A stretch of DNA of 64,000 bases from the NCBI RefSeq assembly GCF_023278565.1, contig NC_064675.1:4898001-4962000 (forward strand), read 5' to 3'. Shown piece after piece: positions 47,421 through 60,586 of the stretch (positions are counted from its first letter, which is position 1; each line of letters opens with the position of its first letter). A program made the position numbers and the translations under genes. Source of the DNA: Colletotrichum lupini (lineage: Eukaryota > Ascomycota > Sordariomycetes > Glomerellales > Glomerellaceae). The notes beneath the pieces are model-generated. The model was given only the letters and a program-made list of their open reading frames with translations, had not been told where the DNA came from and made no database searches.

Positions 47421-49914
47421 CCTGATGATAGTTTGATGAAGCACTCTCTGTGTGATCGAGAATGCAGGTATGACCAGCTTCGAATTAGTATTGTGAATTG
47501 TCTGGGGGAGGGAGTTGAGGTGGGAGAGAGGAAGAATTGAGAGAGAAGTGTAAGAAGAAAGGGTGGGAAGAAATCTGAGAAGGAGGTATAGAGGTTTCCT
47601 TCCTACTTTGTAAGCGAGTCGATTTGTTCCTGCCGAAGTAAGAGAAAGAAAAAGAAGCTGGAGGCGTGAGGCAGGTCCTTCTTGTATAGAGAAGGCACCG
47701 TATCGGAGAAAGAGCTCTTGACAAGCTCAGGAAGGTGGGCGGTAGGCACCACAAAGGTCATCTTGCTCATAAGAATCTCAACAACCCGCACAATTGTGTA
47801 CCTTTGAGGCGCGGCTGGGGCGATGAGACTTTGGCTCAAGACACCTGTTCGGACTTCGTCCTGGGTAGGAGTTAGACACATTTCACCCTCAAGTTTATGG
47901 TCGTCACGAAGGGCTATTTCTGGAGGCTATATTTTGGACTTTTGCTGGATCGTAGGCCCGTTTTCTACCAATTGCGCGCTTTCAGATCCATGAGTCTGGA
48001 GCCACTACTCCAGGGGTAATCTTTCATGACAGTCAGGGTAGTGAACCCGTCCCACGATGTTCAGTGATATCAGATGTGGTTTCGACGAACATCGGCCACG
48101 GCGCCGATAGTTGTAAAGTAGACTCGGCAATGAAGTGCTCTGGAGAGCCGTGAAAACTCAAAAGCTTCTTTGGAAGTACGGCGGGATGGGCAGCGCCCTA
48201 TACATTGCGATAGCGGACAGCAAGGTACCACCATTCATAGGACGGAGACAGCTCTCGTCCTCAAGACTGAGTAAGAGCCTGACACTTCTGGTTGCGGATG
48301 GTGAATTACCCCGCGAAAACGCCGCGAAACGGGTAAGACATGTTTGATCCGCAACGGGTTCTAGATTCCATTGCCGCTCTGGAACCTGTCGTTGACTGGA
48401 TGCGTAGATCAAAACCGAAGCCGAGACCAGCTGGATGGTATATAACTTCTTGAGTCCGCCGTTCCGATGGCTGCAATTCAATTTACGTTGACCTTGGGAT
48501 TTGAGAGTCACCATGACGAGACTTGGGGGACTTCATGACAGAAAGCAGATTAGCTGCCTAGAGGAGTCGCGTTCGGTGGCGTCGGAATGTGGCTCTCTGA
48601 CGGGCCAGGCAGATGGGAGCGCTTGTTAAGCAGCCACCGCAGCCAAAGACCATGTCGACTATGTCGGATTCAATGTTTCATGGTTGTACATGAGTCGCGG
48701 GAAACAGAGGCAGTTGAAACTCCCGACGATCGCATCGCGATAAACGCGAAGGTGCTGTCTACAGAGTCAAGGGTTTCACCGAACTCTGAATGTCACGGAT
48801 CGGGGAAATAAGAAAAGCAATGTTGCATGCAACGTCCCGCAATGTGTTTCTGTCTTGGCTATCCGGGGAAACAAGGCTTGTTGTGAGTTGTGACACCTCA
48901 AGGTAGCTTGCCAATACGTACTTGCTTATGTAAAGCGAGCTACCGGAGCTACGGTGCACTACCGGTATGGTAAAAGCCGTCTGTGCTTCAGGCCGTACAG
49001 CTCATCAATTGTTTGATGTTATCCGTTAGGTACCTGCCCATATGATGTGCCTACCGCTCCTCCGTTATCGCATCCTTTCCATTGCTGACGAAGGACCTAA
49101 TGTGAGGAGGCACAATGCGGTAAGCGGTGCATGCAAAATACGGCAATACGCGGCACCTGATGCCGGACTCAGTTATCCGAGCGTCTTATCTGAAAAGACT
49201 GAGATGCAAGACGCTGACACGCGCGACCCTCGTTTACAGGGAACATGTCCCCTACTCCACGACGTTGGCGAGTGATGGCTCTGCGAACACTGAGTTGTGC
49301 ATGCATCGGAGGTACCGGAAATGTATCGTGAAAAAGCCGAATGCGGGACAAGGCTGCAATGCAGGTCGTCATAGCTCCCCACCTTTCCGTGAGCTAAACT
49401 GCGGTGAGCCCTGTGGTTGGGTAAGCCGCGGGATGGCTCTCCGAACCCGAATGTGTGAGACATGGACCAGTCATCAGTGACCGCGACGGGGAGGTGCCAG
49501 GTGCTTCTTTCCCCAGGGCCCAGCGTCCACAAAGCTGACAAACCATGCAGCGGAAGTGGGAGGGCAGCAGCGTCACTCGCACTCTGGAACCACAAGAGCA
49601 ACACCGAGCTGACTCTCCACCACAGGGCACCTCTCCCGTCCACTTCACGGTACGTCGCATGCGTTTACTCCGACTCGGTCGTCCGCCCTCAAAACTTTTC
49701 CCACGTCGCCAACGTCGCCCCCGTGACGATTTCCTGATCTCTATTCCAGTGTATACGTCTAATTGCACTGCTCAACAATTCCGATCAGTCAATTACACCT
49801 CTACTACGAGAGGGCCCCACGAACGACCGACCGATAAATTCCCTTCCGAATAGTACTTCTGTCTAGCATGCGTTAAACAGGCGGGTTGGGGGAAACCGCA
49901 GAAGAGCAATCGCC
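47421..49914. other. 2.5-kb intergenic region upstream of DUF3669 and YCF1
   Basis: Two divergent promoters should lie here. A coding-like minus-strand stretch at 47881-47603 (APQRYTIVRVVEILMSKMTF, VPTAHLPELVKSS) has no ATG, partner exon or recognised family and may be a gene scrap. A purine-rich block lies at about 47510-47650. GTTAGGTACCTGCC occurs near 49025. No other feature is supported. Confidence 0.5.
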
Positions 49915-52900
49915 ATGGACTATTCCGACTACTCGCCGCAGCGCATTCTGCACACAGGCTCGTTCACCGGATTCCATCGCCTGGGACAGCTCGGTAGCAA
50001 CTATCTCTCTGCGACTGCAGAGATCAAGCAGCCGCTATGCGGCAACGAAGAGGGTTGGGGTCCGCTGAGCCCTATCCGATATGACTTTACACCATGCTTC
50101 ATCGATGTCTGGATCGCCTCTGTGGCAGCATTTGGTCTCATCTTTGGATCTCTGGCCATTGTATGGCTCATCCAGCGCAGGAAGCCTTCCGATGCCCCTA
50201 AAGACTGGCATTTTTGGGTCAAGCAGGCAAGTGGTCGTTTAAAATGCTTTCTTATCTCGTCTGTAGCTGACCAACCGCCCTTTTCAGACACTCCTCGGAT
50301 TGATCATTGCCGACGTGACAGTCCAACTTGCTTTACAAATCGTCAATTATCCCGGTATTTGGTACGGCGACTTCCGATTTTGGACAACGGCTGCGACAAT
50401 CCTATCTCTGGGCGTCATCTTTGCCATTCAATGGCTCGAGCATGCGCGCCTACGTAATCCCAACGGTGTCGTCCTCTTCTACTGGCTCTTTCTCTTGATC
50501 GCATACTCAGTCAAGCTCCGGTCCTTGATCTCTCAGCAGCTGTACGAGACTAGCCCGGCCTACTTCATTACTTACACCGTCGGCTTCGGCCTCTCTGTAG
50601 CCGAATTCCTGGTTGAGTGGTTATGGCCAAGGAAGGTCAGTGCATACGAGGCTTTGATCGACGAGGAAGAGTGTCCCATTGAATATGCCACCGTATTCTC
50701 CCAGTTGACATTCTCCTGGATGACTCCTCTGATGCGCTATGGATACAAGCAATACTTGACTGAAGATGATCTTTGGGGGCTCGCTCAAAAAGACCAGACC
50801 AAGAACACTGGTGACGCGTTCAACCAAGCTTGGGAGTACGAACTCAAGCACCACAAGAACCCATCCCTGTGGCTAGCCATGTTCCGTGCCTACGGTGGCC
50901 CATACGCCATAGCTGCGCTCTTCAAGGCTGTTAACGATGTTACGCAGTATCTTCAGCCACAACTCCTGAAGTATCTTATTGCATTCATAGCTTCTTACGA
51001 CACTGAGAATGATGAGAAGGAGCAGCCTCCGATCAAGGGTGCTTCCATCGCCTTGGCAATGTTTGCGTGCGCCGTTTTGCAAACCTCCATGATCGTGAGT
51101 TCCATATCGTAAGAGTTAGCAAGACGCAGCTCCACTAACACGCGCCAGCATCAATATTTCCAGCTAGCATTCGTCACCGGTATGCGGATCAAGGGCGGTC
51201 TGGCATCGGCCATTTACAAGAAGTCGATGAGACTGTCCAACGAGGGACGCGCATCCAAGTCGACCGGCGATATCGTGAACTACATGGCTGTCGATGCTCA
51301 GCGTCTACAAGATCTGACCCAATTTGCCCAGCAAGTCTGGTCCGCTCCTTTCCAGATCATCATCTGCATGGTATCATTGTACCAACTTGTTGGCTGTTCA
51401 ATGCTTGCTGGTATTGGTGTCATGATTATCATGATGCCTGCGCATGGTTTCATTGCCAGAATCATGAGAAACTTGCAAAAGGAGCAAATGAAGAACAAGG
51501 ACAAGAGGAGTCGCCTGATCAACGAGATCATCAACAACATGAAGAGCATCAAGCTTTACGCTTGGGGTGCTGCTTTCATGAACAAGCTGAACTTCGTTCG
51601 CAATGATCTCGAGCTCAAGAATCTTCGCAAGATTGGAGCAACCCAAGCATTCGCCAACTTCACATGGAGTACGGCTCCATTTTTTGTGTCTTGTTCCACC
51701 TTTGCCGTGTTTGTTATGACGCAGGATAAGCCGCTGACCACTGAAATCGTCTTCCCTGCACTCGGTAAGTGATGCCGTTCACCTACAATAAGTGCTAAGC
51801 GCTGACTCTTGTGACTTAGCTCTGTTCAATCTGCTCACGTTCCCTTTGGCGGTTTTGCCCATGGTCATAACCTCTATCGTGGAAGCTAGTGTTGCTGTCG
51901 GTCGTTTGACCTCCTTCCTCACTGCCGAAGAGATCCAGCCCGATGCGATTACGATCAAGCCCGCGCCGGAAGAGATGGGAGAGGAGACAGTCATTGTCCG
52001 GAACGGAACTTTCTCCTGGAACCGTCATGAAGACAAGGAGGCTCTGAAGGATATTGACTTCACTGCCTACAAGGGAGAACTTTCTTGCGTTGTCGGTAGA
52101 GTTGGCGCTGGCAAGTCGTCATTCTTGCAGAGTATCCTGGGCGATCTTTGGAAAATCAGAGGTCAGGTTGAAGTCCACGGAACCACGGCTTATGTCGCAC
52201 AGGGAGCTTGGATTCTCAACGCGACTGTGAAGGAGAACATCATCTTTGGCTACAGATACGACCCGGATTTCTATGAAAAGACGATCAAGGCATGCGCTCT
52301 TGTTGACGACTTTGCCCAGCTGCCCGATGGCGACGAAACTGTTGTAGGTGAAAGAGGCATCTCCCTGAGTGGTGGACAGAAGGCGCGTGTGGCCTTGGCT
52401 CGCGCCGTCTACGCCAGAGCGGACATCTACCTTCTCGACGATGTCCTGTCAGCCGTAGACTCCCATGTTGGAAGACATATCATCGAGAATGTTCTCGGAC
52501 CCAGAGGCCTTCTGAACACCAAGACCAGAATCCTCGCCACAAACGCCATTGCCGTGCTCACAGAGGCCAGCTACATCACCATGATCAGAGATGGCGAGAT
52601 TGCCGAGCGCGGAACGTACAAGCAACTCGTGGCAATGAAGGGCATGGTGAACGATCTCATCAAGACTGCCGGTCAAGATTCAGGCCCTTCTTCTTCGGCC
52701 AACTCTAGCGGCTCCAGTAGCGAAACGTCCACAATCATCGAAGCTGAGGGCAGCAGTCAAGAAAAGGCCGAGTTGGAAGAGGCTCAAGAGCAGCTTCCTG
52801 AGATGGAACCTATCAAGACCGGCGTTTCAGTAAGGAACAAGAAGCGATCTTCGAGCATGGCAACGCTGCGCCGCGCTAGTACCGCCAGCTTCCGGGGACC

Positions 52901-55201
52901 TCGGGGCAAGCTTACTGATGAGGAAGTTGCTGGCAGCAAGTCCAAGCAGACCAAGGAGCATATCGAGCAAGGAAAGGTCAAGTGGAACGTGTACATTGAG
53001 TATGCCAAGAACAGCAACATTATTGCTGTCGCCATCTACATGGGTGCTCTACTGGCTTCTCAAACAGCCAACATTGGTGGCTCCGTATGGCTCAAGACAT
53101 GGTCAGAGCAAAATGCAAAATCACACACCAACGACCATGTGGGCTACTACATCGGGATTTACTTCGCCTTCGGTATTGGCTCTTCTCTTCTGACCGTCAT
53201 CCAGACTCTCATTCTGTGGATTTTCTGCTCGATTGAAGCGTCGAGGAAGCTACATGAGCGGATGGCCAACGCCATTTTCAGATCACCCATGTCATTTTTC
53301 GACACTACACCTACTGGTCGCATTCTCAACAGATTCTCCAGTGACATTTACAGGGTCGACGAGGTTCTCGCCAGGACCTTCAACATGCTCTTCGTCAATG
53401 CTGCTCGGTCAGGCTTCACTTTGGCTGTCATTTCGATCACGACTCCTCCGTTCGCCGCGCTCATCATTCCAATTACTCTGATCTACTACTGGATCCAGCG
53501 GTATTACTTGCGCACTTCTCGTGAGCTCAAGAGACTTGACAGCGTTACCCGAAGTCCCGTATACGCCCACTTCCAGGAATCACTCGGAGGCATCTCGACG
53601 ATCCGAGCGTACCGCCAACAGCAGAGGTTTGAGCTGGAGAACGAGTGGCGTGTCGATGCCAACCTCAAAGCCTACTTCCCATCTATCAGCGCGAATCGTT
53701 GGCTTGCGGTCCGTCTCGAATTCATTGGTGGTATCGTCATTCTTGCGGCTGCCGGATTTGCCGTCGTCACAGTCGCGAACCACGTTCCCTTGAGCCCTGG
53801 TCTTGTGGGTCTGGCCATGTCTTATGCTCTGCAGATCACAACGTCGCTCAACTGGATCGTGCGCCAGACTGTTGAGGTTGAGACAAATATTGTGTCAGTT
53901 GAGCGTGTTCTCGAATACGCGCGCCTGCCCAGCGAAGCCCCCGAAATCATCAAGAGTAATCGCCCACCTGTCGCCTGGCCGGCCAAGGGCTCTCTTGAGT
54001 TCAAGAACTACAGCACCCGGTACCGCGAGGGCCTGGACAACGTGCTGAAGAACATTAATTTGGACATCAAGACTCACGAAAAGATCGGTGTAGTTGGGCG
54101 GACGGGAGCAGGCAAGTCTTCATTGACCCTTGCTCTTTTCCGCATCATCGAGCCGACTGCTGGCCACATCAGCATTGACCAGATCAACACATCTTCCATC
54201 GGACTGCTAGACCTGCGTAGAAGACTGGCCATTATTCCACAGGATGCGGCGCTATTTGAGGGCACCATCCGGGATAACTTGGATCCCGCCAATGTGCATG
54301 ATGACACTGAGCTATGGAGCGTACTGGGTAAGTAATACAGGTCGACGGCCACCCCTCCCCTCTCCCCGACCTCTTTGTCATCCCTTACCGGCCCACGCCT
54401 CTAGGAGACGGTGTTTCTGCCCCTCCACCTTCATAGATTGGAGCTAATGCGCTGCGCTATTACAGAACACGCCCGACTAAAGGACCACGTTACAAGCATG
54501 GAAGGCGGCCTAGACGCAAAGGTGAATGAAGGAGGTAAGTCACAGCTTATGGTTCTCTTTCGCTTTCTATCGGCTCTAGTCTTGGGCCATTCGACATTAG
54601 TTCTCACGGCTTTTTGCACTTGTGTACAACGGGATTTTGGCGAACGTCGAGTTGCTGCATCGGACTCGAAGTGTTCAGCAGCACCGTCATCTTTCACATG
54701 CATACATCGCGTCGTTAAGAGTCCCCTGCATGATCTCCCACGCATGCAGTCAAAGTCTCGTGCTAGCCCCTCTCATTCTGCCTACCATGTTTTCTCGTTG
54801 CTTTGCCGACTTTGACTATTGATAAGCCGCATACTTGAATGGTGATGCTGACTCATTCGTGCTTAGGTTCCAACCTCTCACAGGGTCAGCGGCAGCTCGT
54901 GTCGCTTGCCCGTGCAATGCTGACGCCTTCCAACATCCTTGTGCTGGACGAGGCAACCGCGGCTGTCGACGTCGAGACAGACGCCATGCTGCAGACTACT
55001 CTGCGCTCGCCAATGTTTGCCAACCGTACCATCATCACCGTCGCTCACCGCATCAACACCATCCTCGACAGCGACCGTGTCGTCGTACTAGACAAGGGCG
55101 AGGTGGTGGAGTTTGACACACCGCAGGCGCTCATCAAGAAGCAGGGTGTCTTTTACGGATTGGTAAAGCAGGCCGGTCTCGATACCTCAGAGTCCTCGTG
55201 A
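49915..55201 (+). CDS. YCF1: ABCC/MRP-type vacuolar glutathione-conjugate transporter (Ycf1-like)
   Basis: ATP-driven pump moving glutathione conjugates and metal-glutathione complexes into the vacuole. Six exons: 49915-50226, 50288-51094, 51149-51764, 51820-54327, 54466-54534, 54867-55201; 4647 nt, 1548 aa (yeast Ycf1 is 1515). An N-terminal five-helix TMD0 precedes TMD1, NBD1 (Walker [10 protein letters not shown] from 671, LSGGQ 761-765, [10 protein letters not shown]), a Ser-rich linker, TMD2 and NBD2 (GRTGAGKSS from 1338, LSQGQ 1441-1445, [11 protein letters not shown]). NBD1 has Asp instead of the catalytic Glu after Walker B, the usual ABCC asymmetry. The linker contains RRAS at Ser932, resembling the Ycf1 Ser908 regulatory site. 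Intron 1 is GC-AG (CAG|GCAAGT). Introns 4 and 5 are long for this window (138 and 332 nt). Vacuolar location is inferred from the orthologue. Confidence 0.94.
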
Positions 55202-58200
55202 AATAGAGGACGAAGACGGCGGACAGCAGCTTGTGTGACAATCTAAAAGAATTTTGGCGAATGGAAAAGTGGTGACGGCGGCGGCAGCGGAGGGGGCAAA
55301 AAGATAAGACCGTGTAGTCTATTGTGTAACTACACCGAGTTGTTTTCCCTCTTTGAACTAAAATGTATAGGGGAAAGCCCGGAGCGAGAAGTGAGAGCGG
55401 TTGGTAGCGTGGATTGGAGTGCATTATCGGCATCTGTAGATTTACTCGAAAAGACCTTGCATCTACTTGAACTGTACCGCGATAGTACAATGTGACACTT
55501 CTCGCGGTTGCATTGGATGAGGTTGCTATTGTCCGACCCCGATAGTAGACCGTTGTGTGCGTTGTTCCTTTCCTAGTCGCGTTACCCTGCCACACTCAGA
55601 ACATTGACTTGCCTCACTTCTTCGTCGCATCCCGAGAGGCAGGTCGTCGGGTGTTGGAGTTAACCCACCCTCTTTTCCACACACACCCCTGGTCGCACCT
55701 CCATCGACGAATTTCCTTGGCGGAGATAACCATTGGAGAGGGAGGGGAAGGCGGGATGTAATTCTTCTGTGTAACGTGAGATGGGCAGACGCGGCAATTG
55801 ATGGCTCAACGGTCGTGGAAAGAGATGGGCGATGATTGGGTGAAAGCTGGTTGATGGTGACGGCGGTCGGCGAAGAGAGGCCGAATGGACATGAAGAAGC
55901 GGAGGATAAGAGGCATTAGTTTTGTGGAATGATTGAGAATGGGTAGATGCATTGGTTGATGGGGTGTGTGTGTTGTGTGGTGGCCTCTGGGGAATGTGAC
56001 GGTATCGGCTGGGTTCATGACCTTTGGTGAAGACATCTACTCGTATGATGAAATCGTCATGATCAGGTTTGGCAGAGCGCTGGTCAAAGATTTCGAAATG
56101 CGCGTTGTGTTTGGCCTACTTTAGCCTACCTTCTTTTGGTGTCGTGATGGCATCGTGGGAGGTGGGAGCCATATGAGACGGGCACCGGAAGACAATTATC
56201 AGCTGTCTTAACTTTTCGCCAAGACCCGCCTCTTTGAGGGATCTTTAGTTGCGAGGACATGGTGATCGCCGTTCCGGGTCACTCATGTTGCGCCTGTGCC
56301 ATCATGGGTGTCTCCGCTCTAGGCGACGTCTGTGAGGGTCAGACCGAAAGAGCAGGCTTCTCTACCGTGCGTCGGCAAGCCAATCACTTGATGAGACTCT
56401 TGATGCATAGAATTAGGCATCAAACAGACCGTCTGGATACCTACTTGCCTAGCCAAAAGTTGAGCCGTGAGCTGCTGTCTTTAACATGACGAGAGGCCGT
56501 GTTGAACGCTCCGGGGCAGTATGGCTCTTCCACGGTCGCTTTGTCACGATGCAGGATACGCTGCATGCCAATGAAAGTTTTTACGACTATAGAGCGAAGA
56601 ACATCTGTCTGAGAAGTGCCTCGTAGAAGAGATATCCGATTATATAACCTAAAGCTGTACTGGCTGGTCGAGATTTGTTGGTTTGGTAATGTTGTAAGTG
56701 ATTTCACGTGGGAATGAAAGCTACGATTATCCTTGCCGAACCCGGCGAACATTGGCACTATAATGAATGCCCTCAGCAGGAAGACGGTGACACCAGTTTC
56801 ATTCTTGAACAAATAGTGAGCTCATTAGACTCGAGGCCCCATGGGCTTTTCTACCTAAGATAGTGATATCTGAGCATCGCAGAATTCGATCTCTGTTGTT
56901 CAAATCTTTCGCAAAGTTTCTCACATCCCCCGCGCCCTTTTCACCACCTCTGGACCTTGATTCGTGTTTCCAACAACTTCAAGTTTAGACAGCTGCGTTT
57001 CAAAAAGTCGGTGAATTGTCCACTAAACCATGATAGGACCCATAGAGATCTATGTTGTACTGGGATGCTTGCTTCATCTCGTCATGATCTAGTACTACTT
57101 TCTCCATCTTAGAGCTCGTCAACAACTTGTGAAGCCAATATGGTGTCTGCTCACTCGAAGCTTGAATGTGGCCCTGACCTTCGAATAGCTTGTATTACGT
57201 CGTTCATCAAGCCACTGTGCAGGATTCTTGGTAAAGATTGATGGCATAGAGGGGCATGTCCGAATGTACAACTAAGCTTGTAAGACAGAACAAAGGGCAT
57301 CGAGCTGCCATGACCTCGTCCGTTTCCCCCTTTCTTTGAAGCGAGGGCCATCAAATTCCCGAGGAGAAGAGAACTGGACGTTGAGGTCAGTCGGTATCTC
57401 CAAAGTCCATCATCGGCATTCTAGAAGCTCGACCCAGAGCAACCCCGTTACTACCTATCGTCTTCCCGACTACAATCCCGAGTCCAAATTAACGAATAGG
57501 ACATACACTCTCTTCCACCTCTCTACGCCGCCGGGTTATTTACCCGTCATCGACGACACACACGCGTTGTGACTCGGAACACAAACGACATGCCATCATC
57601 TACCGGCGCCCGAACAAATGCTGTTCCTCATCCCCTTTTCTTCTGATAGACTGCGGCCAAGCGCCTCGCTGCCTTGCATGTTCAGATCCCGATGCAGCTC
57701 CAGACCCCGACGATAGAGCCACCTGATTCCGGCATGAAAGGTCTTTGAGAGCATCGGTGGGGGTTGTCATACCGAAGGAATGGACGAGTCTTTCTACGGA
57801 ATTGAGTTGGTGGAGAATAGTGACTCTGTATGAGAGAAGATTCATCGCGTTATTGATAACCAGGCGATCCTTGGCCATTGTCTGACTTCAGGGTACCGTG
57901 TTCATCGAACGTGGTCATACGGTTGATCAAAGACGGAATTTCGTTGGTTCCCTGCTCTCGTGGAGTGAGAGGACATCTCTGAATAGACTCGATACCCCAT
58001 GCGGGAGCATCGGAAACATGATTCGGTCTACAAACCGCCCCGGTCGACTTGCTTGCCTAAAAACCATATTGAAAATGTCATCTATCAAAAACAAGAACTT
58101 CTTGGATGGAATGTACCACGATACCAAAGATTTGTTCGCAGCTGTCACTGCCTCGAGTCGCTGCGTAAAAGGGACCTGTCTTCGAGATAGGAACATTGGA

Positions 58201-59156
58201 CTGTGATGGCAACCATAACATACACCAATACGAAGAGTCTAAGCGAGGAACTAAGGGACTTGACCGGGGCATAAATCGGGATAGAGCGAGAGCTATCATC
58301 TTCTTCCGATCATGATATGAGACGGCAAGCCTTCTCCAATCGCAAAGCGAATGATGATCGTTTAAGCATAAGGGAATAAGTAAGCAGCCGCGCCAAAGCA
58401 TGGCCAGCTGGTGGCGTTTGTTCCTACTCACAGACCAAGAGTACTACTGCGATCTATCTTTTGGAGAACCCCTCTTCGAACAAATCAATCCATGAAATTG
58501 ACGCACCGGGGTCTGGCCTGGTGGAGGGGGTACGTGAAGTCGAGCTCTCTTTTGCTGCTTGAGACACAACACAGGCGAGTGCCGTGACCTTCATATGATA
58601 AGTATGTATCCGTTGCAACATAGGTAAGCTTCAATTAATTGGGGTTTTCTCCATGCTCTTCGAAGGACTGGCAAGAGAAACACATGCGACTATCTCATGT
58701 GCGGCTAGGAGCTGAGATTGATCATCAGGGTTTTCAAGCGTCGACACTTTTCATTGGAGCAGTCATTGTCAATGTACGCACCCTCTCAGCTCCCTGCGCG
58801 TTGGACTAGATCAAGTTCTTAATGTGCCCGTCATGACTTGACCCCCGGGGGCCCGTCACGATGTGTGTTTCCTTCTCTCGATCCCGGATCTGAGGCTCAT
58901 ATCATACGCGCGTGCGTCCTCCTCTCGGCCACCACCAGCAGTAGGCTGACTCGGATCGCACACAGAGAACCATCAGACATTCATCAATCCATAGAAGATA
59001 AGTCCTGACGATCATGTGAAGTGTATGCATCAAGAGGGCACTCTCCCCCGAAAGCGAGCGCAAAGGAAAAGAACACCATTCCAAGCGGGCTTCATAGAGC
59101 AATGGCGTGTTAACGCACTGCATTTCGTCCGTATTAGATCGAGTCGTCAGACACAT

Positions 59157-59302
59157 CCCCCCCCCCCCCCCCCCCCCCCCCCAAAGGAGCAAAAAAAAAA
59201 AAAACCCCTCTCCAAGCGGGTTCAAAAAGGAAGGGGGGGTTTACCCCCCCCCTTTTTGCCCTTTTTATTCCGTGGGCCCCAACACCCCCCCCCCCCCCCC
59301 CC
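59157..59302. other. Homopolymer-crowded segment, possible sequencing or assembly artefact
   Basis: C run of 26 (59157-59182), A run of 14 (59191-59204), further G, C and T runs, and C run of 18 (59285-59302). Between them lies tccaagcggg followed by ttca, nearly repeating ccaagcgggcttca at 59081-59094. Confidence 0.6.
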
Positions 59303-59911
59303 GTTGCCCCCTCTTTCGCCATACATGCTTGATGATTACAGTCTGACCAAATACAAATTACGCACCCTACTTGATTAGGCTATGTCCAAGGAGATCAGCA
59401 AACCTGCCCACCCCATTTTGGTTATCATCCATCAGCTTGGCTTGCATCGTCCACGAAAATAGTGTCTGTTCCCCTTATTGGAAATATACCCTACCTATAT
59501 ATTGCATTCTCACCACCGCACGTGGGAAAAGCCCCAGCAAAGTCTGCAGCAAAAAGGCCCGTGGGCGGGAAACCCCCCTAGTCGCTGCAAAGACTTGTCG
59601 ATGCCTCGAAACGTACCACAAAGGTCGCAGAGCACGGGAGAGAAGAAATCCGTGTCATGATAAATACAAATACAAACATACGTTTCGTGATTCAAAACAG
59701 CTACTCAATGGAAAATGAACCTGGACGCCAGCGCTCAGGCAACAATCCTCTCTCCTCGAGCGCCGGACCTTAATACAATGTTTAAGGGCCGGGGGTGTGA
59801 ATGGTGTGGGAGGGACGGTGTGGGAGGTAGGTGGTCAAGCCAGGTGGGAAACGACGAATCATCCACCTCTTTCGCAGGAGAGCCTAAAAGTAGGGGCCGG
59901 GTCGGTGGTGA

Positions 59912-59940
59912 GCTTCTTCTTCTTCTTCTTCTTCTTCTTC
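59912..59940. repeat. (CTT)n microsatellite
   Basis: About ten CTT units. Confidence 0.9.
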
Positions 59941-60549
59941 ACCTCCTAATACCACCTAGGAGTGCTGGTGTGGGTGTGTACTTTGTAGTCGAGCACCCAA
60001 CGGCCGAAGCTGTGTTACCGTTGCGTCTTCCTTTCCCACAATCGAGCGAAGGGGTAAGGGGTGAGCTACCTACGAAGAGGAAAGTACGGTAGCCGCTTAA
60101 GCTGTTGTGTCACCGCCGATGCCGTGTAACGCCAGACGAGTACGCGGATGCGATTCGACTGCTGTTTACATGGCGCTGGGTGAGAAAATGAGTAGGTAGG
60201 AGGACAACAGACCAAGCATTGCACCATTGCGTTACCGTGTCATTGTGATTCTTTGCCCTTGATTACTTGATATCATCCTCGGAAAAACATCGTGCAGGTC
60301 TTGTAAGTAAACCAGTCTCAGCAAGGGGTTTTCTCGAGGGACTTGAACCGCATATATGGAATATCTTGATATTGTGACAACCCGCTATTCTCGAACTTGA
60401 CGGCGTAGCCGTGGCGTAAAATGGCAATTGAGAGAGACATAATCGGTGACACTGCAACAAGAGCGGAATTCGATAGCAGTGGCTCGTCGCAGGAATCTGA
60501 CAAGATAGTTGCTCACCCGATGATGAACAGTCGTTATCATTTAGATGAT

Positions 60550-60586
60550 CGAAATCACCCCTGATTTCGGTTAAGGGGTGATTTCG
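60550..60586. repeat. 13-bp perfect inverted repeat (hairpin)
   Basis: Arms CGAAATCACCCCT (60550-60562) and AGGGGTGATTTCG (60574-60586) are exact reverse complements around an 11-nt loop. GATTTCGGTT occurs at 60563-60572 and again at 60580-60589, so one element is present both in direct and inverted form. There is no T tract, so it is not a typical terminator. Confidence 0.7.

Noticed and set aside
60330..60350. Minus-strand GGTTCAAGTCC, a perfect match to a tRNA B box
   Set aside because: No A box or cloverleaf can be formed around it, and it lies inside a coding-like fragment.
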